A DNA stretch of 64,000 nt from Prolixibacteraceae bacterium (GTDB taxonomy: Bacteria > Bacteroidota > Bacteroidia > Bacteroidales > Prolixibacteraceae). Of the stretch, positions 28,623 through 38,634 are shown piece by piece; positions within the stretch are counted from its first letter, which is position 1, and each line of letters starts with the position of its first letter. The translations under genes were made by a program, and so were the position numbers. Under the pieces are notes generated by a model. It saw only the letters and a list, made by a program, of their open reading frames with translations, did no database searches and had not been told where the DNA came from. Location: positions 1,488,001-1,552,000 of the forward strand of contig CP082230.1 of the NCBI GenBank assembly GCA_019856515.1, in the 5' to 3' direction.

Positions 28623-29831
28623 TTATTTCTTATCAAGTTCTCTTTTACGAACCAATGCCTCTAAGAAATAGTAATCAGCATAATTTAATGGAACATCAAT
28701 CTCATTATTATGAGGAATACTTCCAACTGAATGCATCAAAATAAAATTGTGGTTTTCTCCTAACTTTGCTCTGTAACTTGGTGATGCCAGACTCGATAGA
28801 ATCTTATTTGCAGCATCCTTATATTTCTTAGCATCTACACCTTCAACATATGTACATAGTTCATATAAAGCAGAAGTTGTCACTGCTGCTGCAGAAGCAT
28901 CTCTATATGTGTTTGGAATATCAGTACAATCGTAATCCCAATAAGGAACCATATCTTTCGGTAGACGTGGATGGTTCAACATAAACTCGGCAATACGTTC
29001 AGCTTGTTCCAGATATTTAGGATCTTTTGTTTCACGATAACACATTGTGTAACCATATAGTCCCCATGCCTGACCACGAGCCCATGCCGATTCATCAGCA
29101 AATCCCTGAGCAGTTACACCATTACGAGCAGCACCCGTGATGCTATCATAATCGACAACATGGAATGAACTATAGTCTTTACGATAGTGATTCTTAATTG
29201 TAGTATCAGCATGCTTAATTGCAATATCTCGGAAACTATCGTCACCAGAGAGTTTTGATGCTTCAAAAAGCAGCTCTAAGTTCATCATATTATCGATGAT
29301 TACGGGACATTGCCATCCACGCTTTGAAGGCCAGCCATTCGTTACACCCCAAGATTGAATACATCCTACTTGAGGACGAAATCTAGTAGATAATGATTTT
29401 GCTGCATTAATAATTACTTGCTTATATTCTGGGATATTGGCCAGACGATATCCATTACCGAAACTGCAGTAGATGATAAATCCAACATCATGATTACTCG
29501 TTGTAAACTGTTGACTTTCGATAGTCTTAGTTAGCTTCTCCGCTCTCTGCTTCCATTTCTCATCTCCAGTCAGTTCATATAAATACCAAAGAGAACCAGG
29601 GAAAAATCCACTTGTCCACAACCTTGGCTTATTATACCTTACCGTACCGTCACGATGTAGTGTACGAGGATTTAAGATTACTCCAAGGCTATCCATCTTC
29701 TTAAACTCTAAGTTTATTTGATCGGCCGCAAATTGAGTATTCTCTTCAATGAAGTTTGTTTCTGCCTTTTTGCTTTGGCAAGCTGTCAATGCAATCACTG
29801 CAAGAACTAAAAAGCCTAATGCTCTTTTCAT
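28623..29831 (-). CDS. GH88 unsaturated uronyl hydrolase lipoprotein (copy 2)
   Basis: 402-residue lipoprotein (lipobox LTAC), a close paralogue of the gene at 26983-28197 with the same GH88 segments: LWTSGFFPGSLWYLYELTG, NHDVGFIIYCSFGNGYRL and CPVIIDNMMNLELLF. Both catalytic Asp residues are kept, so both copies should be active. Differences are spread along the chain, mostly at surface-type positions (for example GWPSKRGWQC against GWQAERGWQC). Each copy has its own terminator, so they are likely separate transcripts from a tandem duplication. No polysaccharide lyase or SusCD pair is present in the window, so the partner enzymes must lie elsewhere. Confidence 0.92.
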   Translation of the reverse strand: MKRALGFLVLAVIALTACQSKKAETNFIEENTQFAADQINLEFKKMDSLGVILNPRTLHRDGTVRYNKPRLWTSGFFPGSLWYLYELTGDEKWKQRAEKLTKTIESQQFTTSNHDVGFIIYCSFGNGYRLANIPEYKQVIINAAKSLSTRFRPQVGCIQSWGVTNGWPSKRGWQCPVIIDNMMNLELLFEASKLSGDDSFRDIAIKHADTTIKNHYRKDYSSFHVVDYDSITGAARNGVTAQGFADESAWARGQAWGLYGYTMCYRETKDPKYLEQAERIAEFMLNHPRLPKDMVPYWDYDCTDIPNTYRDASAAAVTTSALYELCTYVEGVDAKKYKDAANKILSSLASPSYRAKLGENHNFILMHSVGSIPHNNEIDVPLNYADYYFLEALVRKRELDKK

Positions 29832-30071
29832 AATTTGTAACAGTTTGTCTTATGGTTAATTTAATCATTGATCTAGAGTACAATATTTCCACTAAATCGT
29901 ATGATAAAAATAGGTAATTATATCGATTGAATAATCAAATAAAAACAAAGTGGGACACTCTAAACAGAAAAAATCCCTGTGAAACAAACTATTACCTTCT
30001 GAAATCTAAAACTGAAATTCAGGACTAAATAACCTCTCCGTACAATAATAGCACAACTAGATTAAATATAT
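29832..30071. other. Intergenic region, no gene seen
   Basis: AT-rich upstream region of the second GH88 gene. I see no open frame, RNA or repeat worth naming before the terminator pair at 30072-30158. Confidence 0.5.
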
Positions 30072-30158
30072 TGTTGACCTTTCTATCGACTATATAGCAA
30101 TAGAAAGGTCAACACATAAAAAAAGGATATAGAGTATTAATAAACTCCATATCCTTTT
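30072..30158 (-). terminator. Double hairpin terminator of the outer-membrane protein gene
   Basis: Two stacked hairpins. The nearer, 30121-30135/30144-30158 (AAAAGGATATAGAGT, one G-U), is followed on the minus strand by eight T and is a typical intrinsic terminator. The farther, 30072-30086/30100-30114, is a perfect 15-bp stem. Confidence 0.78.
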
Positions 30159-30182
30159 GTATACGTAGAACAAAAAAGATTC

Positions 30183-31031
30183 TTACAAAAAGTAAGTAAT
30201 ACCAATATTGAAACCTTGTTTACTATATGGTGATGTTGTCTTTAATGCTTTTGAAGGATCCGGATTGTTTGAATCAACGGAATCAACATACTCTACCTCT
30301 ATAGGCTTTCCTGTAATTGCAGTAAAGTTATCCAATTGGTCATTACCATTAACATGAAATTTTTCAATGGTAGATTTTTGACGTTTGATATTTAAATAAA
30401 CCCCTTCCAATTCAACGAATGCTGCAAAACGATCATTAATTCGATATTGAACACCTAGTACTCCAGTAAAACCGATTGAAAAATCACCATTAATCTTCTG
30501 GTCAATTTCCATCTTTGCGGATGTATTAGGATCAACAGCACTAGATTCGACCATAGCATATCCACCCATCGGCAATACAAAACCTACTTTAGTATACAAA
30601 CTAAATGTTTTGCTATTACCTGTACTCATAATAATTGTTGGAGCCAATCGATATTGATTGGTATATGCATCAGCAGACTGATAAGTCACACCACCTACAG
30701 AAACATTCTGAACATTCTGTTTCGTTCCTTTTAAGTAGGTAAAATCAAGTTCTGCTCCAAAATGATCTGTAAAGAAGTGTCCTACTGCGATTCCTGCAAT
30801 GGCTCCTCCTCCCAAAGAGGTGAAGATTTGTTCTTGGACTCCATCAACAGAACTTCCTTGACCCATATCAATATAGTAACCATCTTTGGCTACACCCCAT
30901 CCATATCCACCTTTTACTTTAAAGTAAGTAGATTGGATTTTTCTTGTGTTGTAGTTTTCTTGTGCGTCGGCTTGAAAGGTAGAACCTATCATTAATAGTG
31001 CTGCAACAGCAGCAATAAATACTTTCTTCAT
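30183..31031 (-). CDS. Outer-membrane beta-barrel protein
   Basis: I start at the ATG at 31031, giving MKKVFIAAVAALLMIGSTFQADAQ, a clear signal peptide; the frame extends to 31100 but that prefix would bury the signal. The mature ~258 residues alternate hydrophobic and polar residues in the manner of a small porin-like barrel: KVKGGYGWGVA, GHFFTDHFGAELDFTYLKG, GVQYRINDRFAAFVELEGVYL. It ends GFNIGITYFL, with the C-terminal aromatic residue pattern recognised by the BAM complex. An exact minus-strand TAnnTTTG box at 31114-31121 is a plausible -7 element. Ligand and role unknown. Confidence 0.8.
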   Translation of the reverse strand: MKKVFIAAVAALLMIGSTFQADAQENYNTRKIQSTYFKVKGGYGWGVAKDGYYIDMGQGSSVDGVQEQIFTSLGGGAIAGIAVGHFFTDHFGAELDFTYLKGTKQNVQNVSVGGVTYQSADAYTNQYRLAPTIIMSTGNSKTFSLYTKVGFVLPMGGYAMVESSAVDPNTSAKMEIDQKINGDFSIGFTGVLGVQYRINDRFAAFVELEGVYLNIKRQKSTIEKFHVNGNDQLDNFTAITGKPIEVEYVDSVDSNNPDPSKALKTTSPYSKQGFNIGITYFL

Positions 31032-31788
31032 ATTCATATAGATATAAATGATATGCCAGAACATCTCACACAATAATCTGAGATACAAAGCATTACTCAT
31101 ATAATTTGATTGGCAAAACTAAGAGGAAGATTACTGTTTTCCTAGCAAAATCAAACGACTATCCGTACCATAGACCTATATGTTATATTAGTCTATTATT
31201 CGATTCTATAAAACGTATGATATAAGCTTATTAGAAAGCCTTTTAGAGAAGAGGTTAATAGGTCCATTTTATTTATGTAAAATCAAAATAGGCAAGCTTT
31301 AACTTTTTTTATATCATCTATTTTTCCTGTCTCTTTATCACTTTGCGATGAAACTAATCCTAAATTGAACAGAACTCTTCTATTATTGAATATTAAATAG
31401 CTGATCTAATTCTACAATTTAAGATAGAGTCTCAAAAACAGATAAATATAAGATGCTTCTATTATTAAGTTATACTCCACTAAGCAGGCGAGTCTAGCAG
31501 AAATAAAGAGACAGAGAGTCACTATAATCATCAATCATTCCAATTAGAACAATTAGCCTATACCAGTTATTTTAAGATCTCACATAAATAGTGAACTAAG
31601 GACATTATTTATCTCAAGAGATAGTATATACCATTATGACACACCATGATATACATAATTATGGTGTCATTAATATTCTCATTTCATTAATATTAATGAC
31701 AAACATTATCTAACAATCGACATTTTTAACTTATATTTACATTAATATTCTAGTCGAAGTTTATCTATTCAACATTAAATTCTTTACA
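31032..31788. other. Intergenic region with one imperfect hairpin
   Basis: About 750 bp between divergent genes. An imperfect hairpin lies at about 31637-31682 (ATGACACACCAT with ATGGTGTCAT, 2-nt bulge). The TAnnTTTG box of the barrel gene is at 31114-31121 on the minus strand. I see no gene. Confidence 0.5.
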
Positions 31789-34731
31789 ATGAAAAAGATA
31801 ATGAGCAACATCTCTATCTTGTCTTTGATTGTAGTTGTACTTTTGGCATCATGCACGCCAAAACAGAAATACGAAACAATTACACAAAAAGACGCAAATG
31901 GTTACTCGTATACAGAAGTAACAAATGATCCAACCCATACAAGAATTTACCAACTTGAGAATGGACTTAAGATTTATCTTTCTGTAAACAAAGAAAAGCC
32001 AAGAATCCAGACCTATATTCCAGTACGTGCAGGGTCCTCTTATGATCCTAAAGAGACGACAGGACTAGCTCACTACCTTGAGCATATGATGTTTAAGGGT
32101 ACATCTAAGATCGGAACGATCGATTGGCCAAAAGAAAAGGCTCTAATCCAGAAGATCTCTGACCTTTATGAAAAGCACAAAAACACAGAGGATCTTGATG
32201 TGAAAGCTGCTATCTATAAGCAAATTGATGAAGTTTCACAACAAGCATCTAAATATGCAATTGCAAATGAGTACGATAAGTTGATGAGTCTAATTGGGGC
32301 AAAAGGAACCAATGCATATACATCAACAGACCGTACGGTATATGTAAACAATATTCCATCGAATGAATTAGAAAGATGGTTACAAATTGAGAGTGAAAGA
32401 TTCTCTGAACTTACACTACGTCTTTTTCACACTGAGATTGAAGCTGTTTATGAAGAGTTCAATATGAGTCAAGATAGAGAAGGAACACAGGTATGGAATA
32501 ACCTTTTCCGTATGTTGTATCCAAATCACCCTTACGGAACTCAAACAACCATTGGAGAGGCTGCACATCTAAAGAATCCTTCCATGATCAATATCAACAA
32601 GTATCATGACAAGTACTATGTGCCAAACAATATGGCGATCTGCTTGGCTGGAGATATAGATATGGAAGAGACAGTCAAATTGATTGATAAGTACTGGGGG
32701 CAGATGGAAAAGAAACCGGTGGCTCCAATGACATATCCTGAGACACCTGCCCTAAGTAAGATAGAAAAAGCAGATGTATATGGTCCACAGATGGAGATGC
32801 TTTATATGGCCTATCGCTTTAATGGAGAAGCTTCAACAGACTATCCAAAAGTTAAGCTTATTGATATGCTAATGAGTAATTCCGTTGCAGGCCTTCTAGA
32901 TTTAGATATCAACCAGCAACAGAAGATGATGGCTTCTGGTTCTTTTACTCAATTCATGCAAGAGTTCGGAGCTCATTGTTTCTATGCAGTTCCTAAACCA
33001 GGGCAAACACTAGAAGAGGCAGAATCTTTAATCAACCAAGAAGTTGAGAAGATAAAAAAAGGGGAATTTGACACATGGTTAATTCAAGCTGTAATCAACA
33101 ATCTTAAAAAAGATGATATTGCTGCCAGAGCAAAGGGCGCTACAGCAGACAAATTTGTTGACTCTTTTATAGCAGAGCGTTCATGGAACAAATGTGTTGA
33201 TCTTTATGATGAAATGGCTAAATTAACCAAAGAAGACATCATGAAGTTCGCCAATGAGAACTATAAAAACTATGCTATAGTTTACAAAAGAAAAGGAAAA
33301 CTTCAGAATATTACCAAAGTAGATAAGCCGGCGATCACTTCTGTTCCAATTAACAGAACTGCTCAATCTGAATTCGTAAAGATGATTGCAAATGAAGATG
33401 CACCAAGATTATCGCCAGTCTTTATTGATTACAAGAATGCAATCCATAAAGAGAAGATGAACGACAATGTAACTTTCTATGCTGCAAAGAACAGTGAAAA
33501 TGATCTTTTCAATCTAACGTTCCGTTTTGAAGTTGGTAAACTAGCAGACAAAAAATTAGAGTATACAGCGAACTTAATAGAGTACCTAGGAACGAAGAAT
33601 AAGACTGCAGAAGAGTTCAAGAAAGAACTTTATAAAGAAGGTATTGATTTCCAAGCTCAAGCTAGATCAAAATATTTTGATATCACAATTAGTGGACTTA
33701 GTGAGAATATGACAAAAGGAGAGGAATTGGTAGAAGATTTCCTTAAAAATGTCACCTCAAACCAAGAGGCACTAGATAACATGGTTAAAGATGATCTAAA
33801 AATTAGAGAAGAAGCAAAGAATGATAAAAACACAATTTTCCGCAGTAACCTTCTTCAATATGCACTTCATGGAAAGCATAACAAAGTGACAGATATCATT
33901 TCTGCAGAAGAGATGAAAAAACTAAAAGCGGAAGAGCTGGTTACATACATCAAAAACTTGACATCATACCCACATAAGATCATCTATTACGGTCCTAAAG
34001 ATGCCAATGATGTAGTTAGTAATCTGAAAAAAACGCACTATTGGGCAGACAACTACCTTCCAAAACCTGCAATGAAAGATTACACATACGAGAAAACTGA
34101 AGAAAATAAAGTCTATTTTGTTCATTACGACATGGTTCAAGCATTCGTTCGTATGATCAACAATAAAGGTAAAACTGAAGTAAAAGATTTCCCAAAACTT
34201 TCTCTATTCAATGAATACTATGGTGGAGGAATGGGATCTATTGTTTTCCAAGAAATTCGTGAATCTAGAGCTTTAGCTTATTCAGCATGGTCTTATTACA
34301 CAAAACCATATGAGAAGAATATGCCATCACTTCTTTATGCCAATATATCAACACAAGCAGATAAGTTTGATAATGCATTGAAAGCAATGGATGAGATTCT
34401 TACAGACATGCCTCTTTCTCAGGTTTCCTTTGATACAGCGAAAGAGTCTATCCGTCGTAAAATTGAATCAGAGCGCATTACGGGCAATAATCTCCTGTTC
34501 ACATACCTAGAGAACGAAAAGATGGGATATACTCATGATCTTCGTAAAGATGTTTATGAATATGCAAAAGTTGCAACACTAAAAGATATTAATGACTTCT
34601 TTAACAACAGAGTAAAATCGGACCACTACACTATTATTGTGGAAGGAAATAGATCAAAACTTACACCCAAAAGACTTTCCAAGTTTGGTAAAGTAGAAGA
34701 ACTTTCTCTAGAAGAGATTTTCAATTACTAA
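31789..34731 (+). CDS. M16 family zinc metallopeptidase lipoprotein
   Basis: 980-residue lipoprotein (lipobox LASC). The M16 inverted zinc motif HYLEH is at 95-99 within GLAHYLEHMMFKGT; the third ligand is probably a Glu in EAVYEEF (218-223). The spacing is longer than usual because of a helical insertion of about 50 residues after the motif. A second M16 domain (about 530-980) lacks HxxEH, as normal for the inactive half. GGMGSIVFQEIRESRALAYSAWS is the conserved C-domain segment. Such proteins degrade peptides in the periplasm or on the envelope. It is flanked by its own terminator and appears monocistronic. Confidence 0.93.
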   Translation: MKKIMSNISILSLIVVVLLASCTPKQKYETITQKDANGYSYTEVTNDPTHTRIYQLENGLKIYLSVNKEKPRIQTYIPVRAGSSYDPKETTGLAHYLEHMMFKGTSKIGTIDWPKEKALIQKISDLYEKHKNTEDLDVKAAIYKQIDEVSQQASKYAIANEYDKLMSLIGAKGTNAYTSTDRTVYVNNIPSNELERWLQIESERFSELTLRLFHTEIEAVYEEFNMSQDREGTQVWNNLFRMLYPNHPYGTQTTIGEAAHLKNPSMININKYHDKYYVPNNMAICLAGDIDMEETVKLIDKYWGQMEKKPVAPMTYPETPALSKIEKADVYGPQMEMLYMAYRFNGEASTDYPKVKLIDMLMSNSVAGLLDLDINQQQKMMASGSFTQFMQEFGAHCFYAVPKPGQTLEEAESLINQEVEKIKKGEFDTWLIQAVINNLKKDDIAARAKGATADKFVDSFIAERSWNKCVDLYDEMAKLTKEDIMKFANENYKNYAIVYKRKGKLQNITKVDKPAITSVPINRTAQSEFVKMIANEDAPRLSPVFIDYKNAIHKEKMNDNVTFYAAKNSENDLFNLTFRFEVGKLADKKLEYTANLIEYLGTKNKTAEEFKKELYKEGIDFQAQARSKYFDITISGLSENMTKGEELVEDFLKNVTSNQEALDNMVKDDLKIREEAKNDKNTIFRSNLLQYALHGKHNKVTDIISAEEMKKLKAEELVTYIKNLTSYPHKIIYYGPKDANDVVSNLKKTHYWADNYLPKPAMKDYTYEKTEENKVYFVHYDMVQAFVRMINNKGKTEVKDFPKLSLFNEYYGGGMGSIVFQEIRESRALAYSAWSYYTKPYEKNMPSLLYANISTQADKFDNALKAMDEILTDMPLSQVSFDTAKESIRRKIESERITGNNLLFTYLENEKMGYTHDLRKDVYEYAKVATLKDINDFFNNRVKSDHYTIIVEGNRSKLTPKRLSKFGKVEELSLEEIFNY

Positions 34732-34749
34732 ACATCAGTCATACTAAAT

Positions 34750-34789
34750 AAAAAAGGCTGCATCATTACTATATGATGCAACCTTTTTT
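34750..34789. terminator. Bidirectional terminator
   Basis: 17-bp stem with one mismatch, 34750-34766 (AAAAAAGGCTGCATCAT) with 34773-34789, 6-nt loop; A run on the left and T run on the right suit both convergent neighbours. Confidence 0.85.
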
Positions 34790-34841
34790 ATGATCTCTAA
34801 ACGTGTCATTATTTTTTCACAAACAGATGCTATACTAAACA

Positions 34842-35525
34842 TTAGCTTCCAAATCGATAAATAACTCCGACACTCAAATCTCCTTGCACTAATACTTCTG
34901 TCGCACTTACTCCTACAGATGTGAAAGACCCTGCTCCATTAAATCCAACCATAAATCCAGCTCCATTAAAATACATTGGCATCAACAAACGTCCCTGTAA
35001 ACGTAAGCCAAACTTATCATTAATATAGTACTTGATCCCACCCCCAAGTGCCATAGAAAAAAGAGAGGTGTCACTTACGGTATCATCCTTCGAATTTAAT
35101 AGTGTAGCCCCTACACTAATTAATCCAAAAGGTCGTAACTGACCACTCTTAAGATAATGCAAATACCCTAGCTGAAAATAATCAACACTCAAGTTATAAC
35201 TACCACTCTTTAAGACACCACTACTATTAAAATTAGCACGAGTATCCATTCTCGAATAGGCAAATTCGACATCTGCATCAGAATATATCTGCATTCCACA
35301 TGAGATACCATACATCATATCATTTTTAATATCTAACTTACCTTGAACAAAATTGATCTTACCACCAAACTGAAATCCTACCATTGGCATAATCTCAAAT
35401 AGATGATCACGTTGTTCTTTATCTATATCGGTATCAGCGTAGGTTCTTACAGAGTACACCCCCTGTCCACAAACATTAATAGTGAAAGTGAAAACCAACA
35501 TGAGGCTAAAAAATATTTTCTTCAT
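34842..35525 (-). CDS. Small outer-membrane beta-barrel protein
   Basis: 227 residues with a signal peptide ending NVCGQ. The mature part is made of alternating amphipathic strands (MMYGISCGMQIYSDADVEFAYSR begins one hairpin; YFQLGYLHYLKSGQLRPFGLI another; ALGGGIKYYINDKFGLRLQGR a third), as in the OmpW/OmpX-like barrel group common in Bacteroidota, and ends VGVIYRFGS. No sequence family gives a specific function. Next gene on the same strand (35627-36100) has its own terminator, so the two are probably separate units. Confidence 0.72.
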   Translation of the reverse strand: MKKIFFSLMLVFTFTINVCGQGVYSVRTYADTDIDKEQRDHLFEIMPMVGFQFGGKINFVQGKLDIKNDMMYGISCGMQIYSDADVEFAYSRMDTRANFNSSGVLKSGSYNLSVDYFQLGYLHYLKSGQLRPFGLISVGATLLNSKDDTVSDTSLFSMALGGGIKYYINDKFGLRLQGRLLMPMYFNGAGFMVGFNGAGSFTSVGVSATEVLVQGDLSVGVIYRFGS

Positions 35526-35551
35526 AATAATAAATCTTTTAACCTATTAAA

Positions 35552-35590
35552 CAAAAAAAAGCTTGTAATGGTTCAATTACCATACAAGCT
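35552..35590 (-). terminator. Intrinsic terminator of the periplasmic helical protein gene
   Basis: Minus-strand hairpin with a one-base bulge, 35579-35590 pairing with 35560-35572 (core AGCTTGTAATGGT), followed on that strand by eight T (A run 35552-35559). Confidence 0.8.
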
Positions 35591-35626
35591 AAATTTTCAT
35601 TTCTATTTATCGTAAAATTAAGTTTA

Positions 35627-36100
35627 CTAACGATATTGCATCAAAGGCATGCTTTCAAAAATTTTCATTTCAATCAAAAGATCTATTTGACGATCAATCT
35701 GAATAAAACGAATTCCATAAACTGGGGACATCTTCTTAGACAGAATTTTAAAATACTTTTGACGTAACATTATACTTTTCTTCCTAAACTTGAACTGGTC
35801 TAGTGCAACTTTTTTAGCATCCTCTTCAGAAATCACCAAATACTGATCCGCATAATGTTGAAGAACCTTGATTCGCTCATCCATTATCGCAGACTTTTCT
35901 TGCTGATAATCATTATAGATAGGCCAAAATATATCCGCTTCATCTGAAATCAAATTCATATTACGACGTACAAGCTCCTTTTTCTCAGTCTTTAACTCAC
36001 TTTTTATAATCTCCAATTCACCTTTAGATACCTGTGCTCTTAAGTTGATAGATGTGAATAATAGAAAAGAAAAGAATATTAATCCGAATTTATTAACCAT
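35627..36100 (-). CDS. Periplasmic helical protein, Spy/CpxP-like
   Basis: 157 residues from the ATG at 36100, which gives a signal peptide ending NLRAQ; the frame extends to 36133. The mature part is almost entirely helical and charged. The segment ADIFWPIYNDYQQEKSAIMDER recalls small periplasmic proteins of Bacteroidota often found beside ECF sigma factors and resembling the Spy/CpxP chaperone group. No sigma factor is adjacent here. Function inferred only at that level; the similarity is by pattern, not by a diagnostic motif. Confidence 0.6.
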   Translation of the reverse strand: MVNKFGLIFFSFLLFTSINLRAQVSKGELEIIKSELKTEKKELVRRNMNLISDEADIFWPIYNDYQQEKSAIMDERIKVLQHYADQYLVISEEDAKKVALDQFKFRKKSIMLRQKYFKILSKKMSPVYGIRFIQIDRQIDLLIEMKIFESMPLMQYR

Positions 36101-36310
36101 AATATTGTATTTTTTAATTTCTTTGTAGAACAAATCAAATACACTAAGTGTTCATTTTTCTTATAGAAATATTTGATATAATTAATCATAATAAATTAGC
36201 GATGAAACTCAATAAAGGGTAATAATACTTTTTCATAATATTTTTTTTAAGTATATTTATCTTAAGTATATTCTACACTCGTTGTATTGAACATGGAAAA
36301 GCCATAGTAT

Positions 36311-38584
36311 ATGAAAAGTCATCTGTTTAACAAAAGAAAGAACAAAGGAACAGTTCTGTTATTCTTATTTATTCTAGTTTTCTCATGGAACACTAAACTA
36401 GAAGCGCAGAATGTTTCTATTAGCGATATAAAAAATGCACCTGCTGAAGCAACTGCAGTTCTTGATATCTATTCTAACGACAAAGGGGTACTTGTTCCTC
36501 GAGTTGAGCTTAAAGGACCCAACGACCCTATTTCTGGGGTAAAACCAAATGGTCTTTTGGTATACAACACAGTAGCATCCGCAACCTATAAAGTAGAAGG
36601 TTTCTATTTTTGGAAAGGAACAGATTGGATGCCACTAGGACAGGATATCTACGAGATTGATGCTAGAGCACACTATATTGGTACAGCAACGAGTGCTAGT
36701 AATGCAGATTACTTGTTAGATCAAGTTTGTGTTAATTTACAATCCGATTTAGATAAAATTTCTACAACGGCAGGGTCACCTGCACAAGTACTAAAATCAA
36801 TCAATGCGACAAGAACAGGCGCAGGTTTGGATGTACCTTCTGGAAATTATGTAGTGAAAGCTGATGGAAATTATATTTCGTCTGCCACTTCTATTCATGA
36901 TGCCACAATAAGATTAGACAATACATTAAATGCAGTTGATGCTCGATCGGCATCAAACTCGATGGCAGTGAATCGTAATATCACTAAGATCGATGAGATC
37001 AATAAAACCTTAGGAACAATTGGTGGTGGATCTACAGGTACTCAAGATGAACTTGATAGAACACAAAGATCACTCGGTTTAGGAAAAGGTGGAGAGTACA
37101 AACCAATTACATCTGCTCATTATGTAAGCACCGCGAAATTTGCACAAGAAGAGGTTTTTCTTTTAGATAAAGCACTACATGCAACAGACACTGAACTAGC
37201 CGTAAATAGAAATCTTGTTACGCGTATCGATAATGACAATACGGCCATCCAAGTAAAGATTGCTCAAAACGAAACAAACATTACAGATCTACAATCCAAA
37301 GTAGACAATACGATTGCAGCAGCAGGCTTCACAAAAGATGGGGACTATTCTAAACCAACGTCATCAAACTATTTAAACGGATCAACATCTTTACAAAATG
37401 CAGATCTAATTATTGATCAAAAAGTAAAAGAGAATAGCACCAAAGTAACCAACATAATCACAACGACCAGTAACTTACAAAAAGAGCTTGATGCTACGCA
37501 AGCTGGTAGTGGTCTACAAGCTGATGGAAGCTACGCACCTATTGCAGCTGCAAGTTATATTAACACGGCTGCTTCTCTACAGAATGAAAGCTTTATTCTA
37601 GATGGAAAAGTACGAGAGGTAAAACTCCAAATTGGAGACCATACTGCCCGTATTGAAGGAGTTGAAAACAGAACGACAGCCTTAGAGACATCCGTAAATG
37701 ATCACACAACTCAGATTGGTGATTTAACAACAAAAACAAATAACATAGAAAACACCCAAACGGACTTACAAAACAAGACCAACAATATCATAACTGGGGC
37801 TGGTCTTAATGCTGATGGCTCATACGCAGCAGATCTTACAGGGAGTTATACGAATACTGCTACAAGCTTAGCAGATGCTGACAAAAAGTTAGACGTAGCA
37901 ATCAAAGATCTTAGTGATAGTTATAATAATAAGTTTGGGGCTGAAGGAGTTGTTGAAGCGCAAAAAGGAATTGTTGCAGACAATAACAAAGATGTCAAGG
38001 GCTATAACAAAATTGTTGTAGGAAGCAATGATGAAAAATCACCTTCTGCTGCAATGGAAGTAAACAGTACCACAAGAGGTTTCTTATTTCCACGAATGAC
38101 ATCAAATGAGATCAAAGATATCAAAAATCCTGCTGAAGGGCTTGTCGTATATAATCTCACCCAACACATCCCGGTATTTTTTAACGGTAGCCGTTGGATG
38201 ACATATGGAGGAAGACCTATGGACGTAGTGGTAGGTGATCGCTTATGGGGAGGTATCGTCTTCTCTGTGAATTCTGGTAAAAGAGAAGTATTAATAGTTT
38301 CTGAAGCTTCAGAAGAGTATACGGACTATACAACCTCTGTAGCAAAAGCTCAAGAGCCATTTTCTGGATACTCTGATTGGAGACTTCCAAACCAAACAGA
38401 ACTTCAATCACTTTTTGATAATTATAAAGCATCCTTCGGTACAAATGGTGAATATTGGGTAGACTCAACTGCTGGAGGAACACTCACAGATGCTCTATTT
38501 TTTACAGTGAGCTCAAATAGCTTTGCATTAAAGAAAAAGGTTAATGCTTGTAGATACAAAAAAGTACGTTCACAAAAGTATTAA
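36311..38584 (+). CDS. Secreted fibre-like repeat protein with C-terminal Fib_succ/DUF1566-like domain
   Basis: 757 residues, signal peptide ending LEAQ. An N-terminal ~90-residue domain (VLDIYSNDKGVLVPRV, GFYFWKGTDWMPLG) is duplicated near residues 575-640 (AMEVNSTTRGFLFPRM, VFFNGSRWMTYG). Between them six repeats of about 70-90 residues share AG-L-ADGSY, then YI-TATSL--AD--LD and a coiled-coil heptad stretch, a pattern seen in trimeric phage tail fibres and adhesins. The last ~110 residues (GDRLWGGIVFSV, SDWRLPNQTELQSLF) form a DUF1566/Lcl-type domain. It is 50 bp upstream of a T9SS-sorted protein. An extracellular, probably trimeric filament is inferred. Confidence 0.72.
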   Translation: MKSHLFNKRKNKGTVLLFLFILVFSWNTKLEAQNVSISDIKNAPAEATAVLDIYSNDKGVLVPRVELKGPNDPISGVKPNGLLVYNTVASATYKVEGFYFWKGTDWMPLGQDIYEIDARAHYIGTATSASNADYLLDQVCVNLQSDLDKISTTAGSPAQVLKSINATRTGAGLDVPSGNYVVKADGNYISSATSIHDATIRLDNTLNAVDARSASNSMAVNRNITKIDEINKTLGTIGGGSTGTQDELDRTQRSLGLGKGGEYKPITSAHYVSTAKFAQEEVFLLDKALHATDTELAVNRNLVTRIDNDNTAIQVKIAQNETNITDLQSKVDNTIAAAGFTKDGDYSKPTSSNYLNGSTSLQNADLIIDQKVKENSTKVTNIITTTSNLQKELDATQAGSGLQADGSYAPIAAASYINTAASLQNESFILDGKVREVKLQIGDHTARIEGVENRTTALETSVNDHTTQIGDLTTKTNNIENTQTDLQNKTNNIITGAGLNADGSYAADLTGSYTNTATSLADADKKLDVAIKDLSDSYNNKFGAEGVVEAQKGIVADNNKDVKGYNKIVVGSNDEKSPSAAMEVNSTTRGFLFPRMTSNEIKDIKNPAEGLVVYNLTQHIPVFFNGSRWMTYGGRPMDVVVGDRLWGGIVFSVNSGKREVLIVSEASEEYTDYTTSVAKAQEPFSGYSDWRLPNQTELQSLFDNYKASFGTNGEYWVDSTAGGTLTDALFFTVSSNSFALKKKVNACRYKKVRSQKY

Positions 38585-38634
38585 AAACAAAAGGCCAAGC
38601 GACTTTGATCTAGTAATTTAAGGAAAGAATTATC

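Noticed and set aside
36311..38584. Prophage tail-fibre gene
   Set aside because: It has a signal peptide and sits with a T9SS protein; no phage structural genes are nearby.
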